DNA from: Astropecten irregularis
Taxonomy: Eukaryota > Echinodermata > Asteroidea > Paxillosida > Astropectinidae
Reading direction: 5' to 3'
DNA: 64,000 bases
Assembly (NCBI GenBank): GCA_963971285.1
Contig: OZ020248.1
Span: 9,672,001 to 9,736,000, forward strand
Shown: positions 58,714-64,000 of the stretch, piece by piece
Numbering within the stretch: the first letter of the stretch is position 1
How the letters are laid out: each line of letters opens with the position of its first letter
Notes under the pieces: generated by a model
Told to the model about the DNA's origin: nothing
What the model saw: the letters and a program-made list of their open reading frames with translations, nothing else
Databases searched by the model: none
Made by a program: the position numbers and the translations under genes

Positions 58714-59003
58714 AATAAAACTGTGACCGTACTTCTTTCTATAAACACTATATGTCATCACTAACACGCTGTATTTCTGAGTATGTTAAACATTTAAACA
58801 TACCCCAATGATTGAGGCATGCACAGCATAATTATTTAGCAATGAAAAAGTGGCGTCTATGAATTTGACACGTGGGCTTACGTTGTGATATTGTCAACAA
58901 AATGACAAAACACTGTTGTTGTCACATGTAGCACTGACACTGTCACCAAAACGAGGACACCACGACACCATTAACACCACTTGCCACGCAAGTGCACAAT
59001 AAA
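58714..59003 (+). terminator. Candidate poly(A) signals for sialyltransferase copy 2
   Basis: AATAAA occurs at 58714-58719 and again at 58998-59003, about 1.3 and 1.6 kb after the stop, with no strong repeat between the stop codon and these sites. Either could end a long 3' UTR; this is an inference. Confidence 0.25.
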
Positions 59004-59030
59004 ACTTTCTGTTATCTGTCTTCTTAACGG

Positions 59031-59381
59031 TGCTATCATACTTTGGTAGAATACCGAAACAGAAATCTTCTTAGTTTAACCTATAACTTACAGGGTATAA
59101 AGATGGTGATGGTGAAAACATACCGTTCAAATATTTCTGCCTGAAATGCTGTATTTATCAAGAAAAGTTTCAAAACAATTTTGATCTTAGGAAGATCAAA
59201 ACTTCTGTGAAAAGGTTTTTAGAAAATACTGTGAGCGTTTTTCACCGTTTTTCTTCCAACGGTGGGCACCGTATGGGTCAGGAAATTTCAAAGATGATGG
59301 TACTGTATCTTTCTTGATATTTGTGCCCATGAATCTGCATTTCTTTGACAAAAAAACAAAGAATGAAATTTACCTTTCAAA
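59031..59381 (-). mobile_element. MITE family A copy
   Basis: ggtgctatcatactttgg to caaagaatgaaatttaccttt. Confidence 0.8.
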
Positions 59382-59647
59382 GAAAAGATGCTGGTGAAAC
59401 TTTCAATGCATAGTAAAAAACAAAAATCAAAAAAAAAAATTCGCAAGATTACCATTCACTTGCAATACAAATCCTATGGAATTTTAGCTGGTAACCCATG
59501 GCAAAACGTCTGCTTTTCCCAGCCCCCCTTTCTTTTGTTTCCTTTTTCATTTCCAAAGAACAGCATAAGCAATGTATACCTCTTGTGGTGTTTATTTTAT
59601 GCCAAATAGAATTCCATGTAAATAATGAGACATAATTTTGCGCATTA

Positions 59648-59985
59648 AAGGTAAGTAGGCCTACAAGATTGGTAGCATGTTCACAGATTTAAGTATAACT
59701 TTCAGGATATGAAGATCATCGGTGCTCGTAAAAACATAGGGGCCTACCGTTTAAATGTTTCCGCCTGACATGGTGTATTATTCAGACATTCGTAAAACAA
59801 CGACCGAAAACAGTTTTGATCTTGGGGTGAGATCAAAAATATCATGAGCGTTTGTCACAGTTTTCTAGAGTGATAATGATATGAGCTGAAAACTTCACAG
59901 GTTTGTATTTATTTCGTGACCAATCAAATCATAAACAGTCTGCAGCTGCTCTGTCACCTTTACCAATCCTGTACGACTTTAAGCC
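59648..59985 (-). mobile_element. MITE family B copy
   Basis: taaaggtaagtaggcctac to taccaatcctgtacgacttt; a taggcctac word sits in its left end. Confidence 0.75.
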
Positions 59986-60059
59986 TATAGTGTGCGGTGG
60001 ATTAAATTTGAAAAGCCAGCTTTGAAATGACGGCTGAAATATTTGAAAAGCTTTCTCAG

Positions 60060-60418
60060 AAAGGTATAGTATCATACTTTGGTAAGAAACCAAAACAGAA
60101 ATGTTCACAGATTTACGTTACGGTATGAAGATGGTGGTGGTAGAAACATACCGTTACAATTTTTCCGCCTGAAATGATGTACTTATCCAGAAATATTAGC
60201 AAAACAATGACCGAAAATCTGTTTGATCTTTTAAAAGATCAAACATAAAAGAGAAAAGACTTAAGAAATACTCTGGCCGTTTTTCACTGTTTTCTCAAAA
60301 AGTGGGCACCGTATGGGACTGAAATTTTCACAGATGACTGTTACTGTATCTGTCTTGATATTTTTGCCCATGAATCTGTATTTCTTTGACAAAAAACAAA
60401 GTATGATATTACCTTTAA
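60060..60418 (-). mobile_element. MITE family A copy
   Basis: aaaggtatagtatcatactttgg to caaagtatgatattacctttaa. Confidence 0.85.
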
Positions 60419-60424
60419 CAAGAG

Positions 60425-60580
60425 TGTTTCACAGTAGGGCATCACACCATGAGTTTGCAACACGTTGGCCAATTAATGTCGACAAACTGCGCATGGCATC
60501 TTTCCACAGAACATGCGCATTTTGTCGATTGGCCAACACGTTGCAAACTCATGGTGGCGCACTATTGTGAATCGTCCAAA
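60425..60580. mobile_element. MITE family E, copy 1 (palindromic)
   Basis: catgagtttgcaacacgttggccaat and attggccaacacgttgcaaactcatg-type arms are inverted (shared core cacgttggccaat). A relative lies at 63757-63910. Confidence 0.75.
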
Positions 60581-61479
60581 TTGTTTATAATTATGGATTA
60601 TAATTTAGGCAAAGTGTCTATTTTTGAGTGGCGATCTTCGGAAATGCATTTACTTTGATCTTTTGCAATTAAAGGGTGTGATGGTTTTAACTCTGGCTAT
60701 CTCAATTTATGTGTAAATTGTCAAAATGTCTTCTTCTGTTTTTTACAAAGTATGTTTAATTTGAAATGTTTGCACTAATCTGCATATTTTCCACATGACA
60801 AGTGCTTTCTTACAAAGACGAGTTTGATATGACGAAGATTCAATATACATGTATAATAAAACAAAGAAATAAAGAAATCTGGCTATGTGTCGTTATTTTT
60901 TCTAAAAGTGTTTTTTTTTGTACCCAACGGTCTCAGGTTATAGCGCCCTCAAGAAACTGTCATTAAAGGTATTGTACAGGATTGGTATAACATACCCAAA
61001 GGTTGCACCCAAGTAAATAAACTCCCATATACAACAGTGGTAAATCCTCCAACTTCAAAAATCATTAAAAAATATACAGAACTCTCACAGCTGTTCACGT
61101 TGCACAGAAAAATGATGATGAATATGTCACCTTTCATTTTCTTTTCATTTTATGGTAGGGTGACCATTGAACTTTTGAGATATACTCATTCTCAGCTGAC
61201 CGCCCCTAAAACAAGGTATGGATCACTCCAGTCAAAGAAGCCATTTAAAAAAAAACATCCCTCTGCAAAGCGGCTGAAATAGACCCACTTTCTCACCCAA
61301 TTGCATCCAAAATGGTCACAAATGGAAGCCCAGAGTCCAGGCAGGAGGTCCAGTGCCATATTTTTTCAATCCTTCATTTTCATAGCTCCCACAACTCTCT
61401 TATTTAAAATATATTGAGTGCTTAACTTTTATTCATGAGCTCGGCGGACGGATTTTGGCACTATTTACTTTTTATCTTT

Positions 61480-61812
61480 ACAGGTATAATGATTAAAAAA
61501 AAAACCACAGAACAGCATTCACACTTTGTCTGATCCAACATGTACACGAAATAATAAAATGTTCACAGGTTTACATATGACTTTCAGGGTATGAAGATGG
61601 TGCTGGTTAATATTTCCGCCCGAAGTGTGGTGTATTTATCCATAAAGTCAAACAAAGACCAAAACCATTCTTTGTTTTTAAAGTAAAATTGAGTCTGGTT
61701 AAGCTCAAATTTTCACAAGTTTTTCACAGGTTATTTCACGGACATGTTTTATCAGACAATTAAGTGACTGCTGTTCTGTGACCTTGACCAATCAGGTATT
61801 ATACCTTTAAAG
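61480..61812. mobile_element. MITE family B, rearranged copy
   Basis: acaggtataatgatt...acagaacagcattcacac on the left and gaccaatcaggtattatacct on the right. Confidence 0.7.
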
Positions 61813-61945
61813 CAGTTTCCAAATTATTTGGCTTTGCTGGGATTTAAACATGTGTCTACGGCTAGGGCTGCAACCACTTCCTATAGACTCACATGTGACT
61901 TCAAGCCGTAGCCATTATTGTTTAAGCCTTATAGTTGATTCGCTT

Positions 61946-62187
61946 AAAGGTAGTATCATACTTTGGTTTAGAAACCAAAACAGAAATGTTTTAAGTATAA
62001 CTTTCAAGGAATAAATATGGTCCTGGTAGAAACCTACTGTTAATTTTTTTTCGCCTGAAATGGTGTATACTGTGGTCGGTTTTCACTGTTTTCTCAAAAA
62101 GTGGACACCGTATGGGACTCAAATTGATATTTTTGCCCTTGAATCTGTATTTCCTTGACAAAAACCAAAGTATGATATTACCTTTAA
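61946..62187 (-). mobile_element. MITE family A, internally deleted
   Basis: ttaaaggtagtatcatacttt to caaagtatgatattacctttaa in only 242 bp. Confidence 0.85.
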
Positions 62188-62499
62188 GTTACATTTAGCT
62201 CAGTCACTTCAGTCGCATGTTTCTCTGGTTTTGTTTGTTTATTATCATTATCGTCTGCTTTTGCTGCAGAAACCTCTGAGCAAAAAAAAAAGATGATAAA
62301 TTCTTAAAGCTGATTTAAGTAAGTTTATACATTTCATGATATCAATGTGGACATAACAGCCTGGAAATTACACAAAGTCTACATTTTGTCTACTGTACAG
62401 TGAATTACAAAAGGTGAATTAAAAAAAATATTAGAAAACCTGAAAAAAAAAAAGAACTTCATCGTTTTGTTGGCTACAAAATTATGTTAAAAAATTGCT

Positions 62500-62561
62500 A
62501 GTCTGGTTCCCTGCCCAAAGACAGGCAATAGTTGAAGACTCTTGGTCTGGGAACCAGACTA
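62500..62561. repeat. Short inverted repeat
   Basis: agtctggttccct and gggaaccagact are separated by about 37 bp. Confidence 0.6.
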
Positions 62562-62588
62562 AAAGATTGCATGACTCAATGAAAATTA

Positions 62589-63175
62589 CGGAGCTCCACG
62601 AGTGCCATTTCACTTATCCAGAAAACCACATAACTTATCTTGCTATTAAAGTCGACTTATTAAGCACCAAAAGTAAACTTATTGAGATAATCCACTCTGT
62701 GGCAGATAATTTAGTGAATACTAAGAAGTCCATATTTCCTGATAATTTATCTCGCCAAGACGACTTACTGAAAGAAGGAAGTTGACCTGTTCTGATAGTT
62801 AACCTTGTAAGGACGACTTCCTAAAACTGAGGTGGAAATGCACTTTGTTTACTTGGCCAGACAATTTATCAGGATAAAGCGACTTCTAGTTTTCGCTAAA
62901 AGTCATCTTTTTGCAAATTAGGCTTGCCCTTCACTGACGTGGATGAGCACTGCATACTCAGTGCTTGTGAGAGCACACGAAAAAATTCACATGCTGGCTC
63001 AGGTGGGATTCGAACCCACGACCTCCTGATTACCAGTGCAGATCATCTTGAAGTCAAGAGTCATCTTGTTGAGATAATTACTAAGACAAGACGACTTTTA
63101 CCCCTTCAAATGTCGACTTGGCAAGATAAATTATGCAGTTATCTGGATAAGTGGAATGGCACTCATGGAGCTCCG
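62589..63175. mobile_element. Inverted-repeat element with SINE family 3 nested inside (TA target)
   Basis: Ends cggagctccacgagtgccat and its inverse atggcactcatggagctccg; TA flanks both ends. The SINE copy at 62915-63055 divides it. Confidence 0.8.
62915..63055 (-). mobile_element. SINE family 3 copy, head truncated
   Basis: Minus strand: gaggtcgtgggttcgaatcc (B box) followed by the body shared with 17705-17875 (gcatactcagtgcttg-type words, ending ggcaagcc). Confidence 0.65.
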
Positions 63176-63336
63176 TAGAAAATGTTGCTCAAGCCACCTT
63201 CACTAATTCATTTTAAATCGAATCTTGTTGGTTCGTTGACTCCACATCCAATGTACCCCGCACCGTGTAGTCACACCATGTCTAAGTGGGAACATTACAC
63301 GGTGCTGTAGCTATACAGTGTGCATTACAGGGGTCA

Positions 63337-63602
63337 GGGGCCAATTTCATAAAGCTGCTTAAGCACAAAAATTGCTTAAGCATGAAATGTCTTCCTTGAT
63401 CAAACAGGATAACCGTACCAACCAAATTTTCATGTGATGTCCGGTCTACATGTACTGCTTTTGACTTGTATTCGGCCATTGTTTGCTGAGCATAATTATT
63501 CACAAGGAGTTTTGGCTGGCATACTGACTTTACTAACCAAGGTTTTTGGTGCTTAAGCATATTTTGCTGCTTTTAAAAGCAGTTAATATATGAAATTGGC
63601 CC
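63337..63602. mobile_element. MITE family D, full copy
   Basis: ggggccaatttcataaagctg to tatgaaattggccc; interior ttgatcaaacaggataacc and ggagttttggctggcatac. Confidence 0.8.
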
Positions 63603-63756
63603 ATGGACACAGACACAAATCTTTTTTTAGTTCCATCTTTTAGCATCAAGAGAAATCCAAACTTTACATATTACAAAAAAAATGACGCAAATTTAAAATT
63701 TCTCCATTTATAAACATGCTTTCACATCAAGTAACAAAAAAAAAAAAAAATACGGG

Positions 63757-63910
63757 CATTTCACAATAGTGCGCCTCCAAGAGTTAACAATGCGTTGGCC
63801 AATGACAATGCACAGAATCTGTCGACCCAATAAGCATGATTCCACGCCGCGCATTGTGATTGGCCAACGATTTTCAAAATCTTCGAGGCACACTATTGCG
63901 AATCACCCGT
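63757..63910. mobile_element. MITE family E, copy 2
   Basis: gggcatttcacaatagtgcg and cactattgcgaatcaccc are inverted ends, with gcgttggccaat / attggccaacga inside. Confidence 0.75.
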
Positions 63911-64000
63911 ATTTAATCAAATTTGAAATATGTTTTTTTCTTTTAATTCACCCTTTAATTTGTTTTCTTTTAAAGCTTGACCACGGACATTTACACCACG

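Larger units (their letters stand above)
57377..64000. other. Downstream region without recognised genes
   Basis: 57377-59000 is mostly unique and may be the 3' UTR of sialyltransferase copy 2. A 20-bp duplication (gcgtctgcgcgtattaccaa, 57629-57672) occurs within it. From 59031 on, MITEs A, B, D, E and a SINE dominate. 61020-61480 and 62190-62490 show nothing recognisable. Confidence 0.55.

Overview
The window is animal nuclear DNA. It holds long multi-exon genes with GT-AG introns and no bacterial features. The protein-coding content is most like an invertebrate deuterostome. My best guess is an echinoderm, because the word taggcctac is frequent, there are many short inverted-repeat transposons and tRNA-derived SINEs, and alpha-2,8-sialyltransferase-like genes sit in tandem. 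The phylum is an inference, not a proof.

Four genes can be reconstructed exon by exon. (1) Positions 1221 to about 14000 on the minus strand carry the first 15 exons of exportin-6 (XPO6), 746 codons. The remaining 3' exons lie beyond the left edge. (2) Positions 15659-33026 on the plus strand carry a complete 19-exon UBE2O, the E2/E3 hybrid ubiquitin ligase, 1659 codons, with the UBC domain and active-site cysteine near the C-terminus. XPO6 and UBE2O are divergent and share about 1.8 kb of promoter-bearing intergenic DNA. (3) Positions 40645-42697 and (4) 55271-57376, both plus strand, are two three-exon ST8Sia-type sialyltransferase genes of 360 and 371 codons. They have the same intron phases and are evidently tandem duplicates about 12.6 kb apart. 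In every gene the exon lengths sum to a multiple of three and every junction keeps frame.

The rest is intronic or intergenic and is densely packed with non-autonomous mobile elements. There are two related TTAA-associated MITE families (A and B, over 20 copies). There are about 230-250 bp families beginning GGGGCCAATTTCA (C, D), a family whose ends are built of GGCTCA words and breed microsatellites (G), and a near-perfect hairpin element in five copies (H). There are also hAT-like elements with 8-bp target duplications, mariner-like foldback elements, and several tRNA-headed SINEs. Two fragments of what look like Penelope-type terminal repeats carry hammerhead-ribozyme-like folds with compensatory changes in their stems. 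Several insertions are nested, and the nesting reveals target-site duplications directly.

I see no CRISPR array, operon, virus-like gene set or new defence system. The most unusual signals are the two hammerhead-like motifs, a 34-bp palindrome flanked by an 8-bp duplication, a four-deep transposon nest, and a coding heptapeptide repeat in UBE2O.
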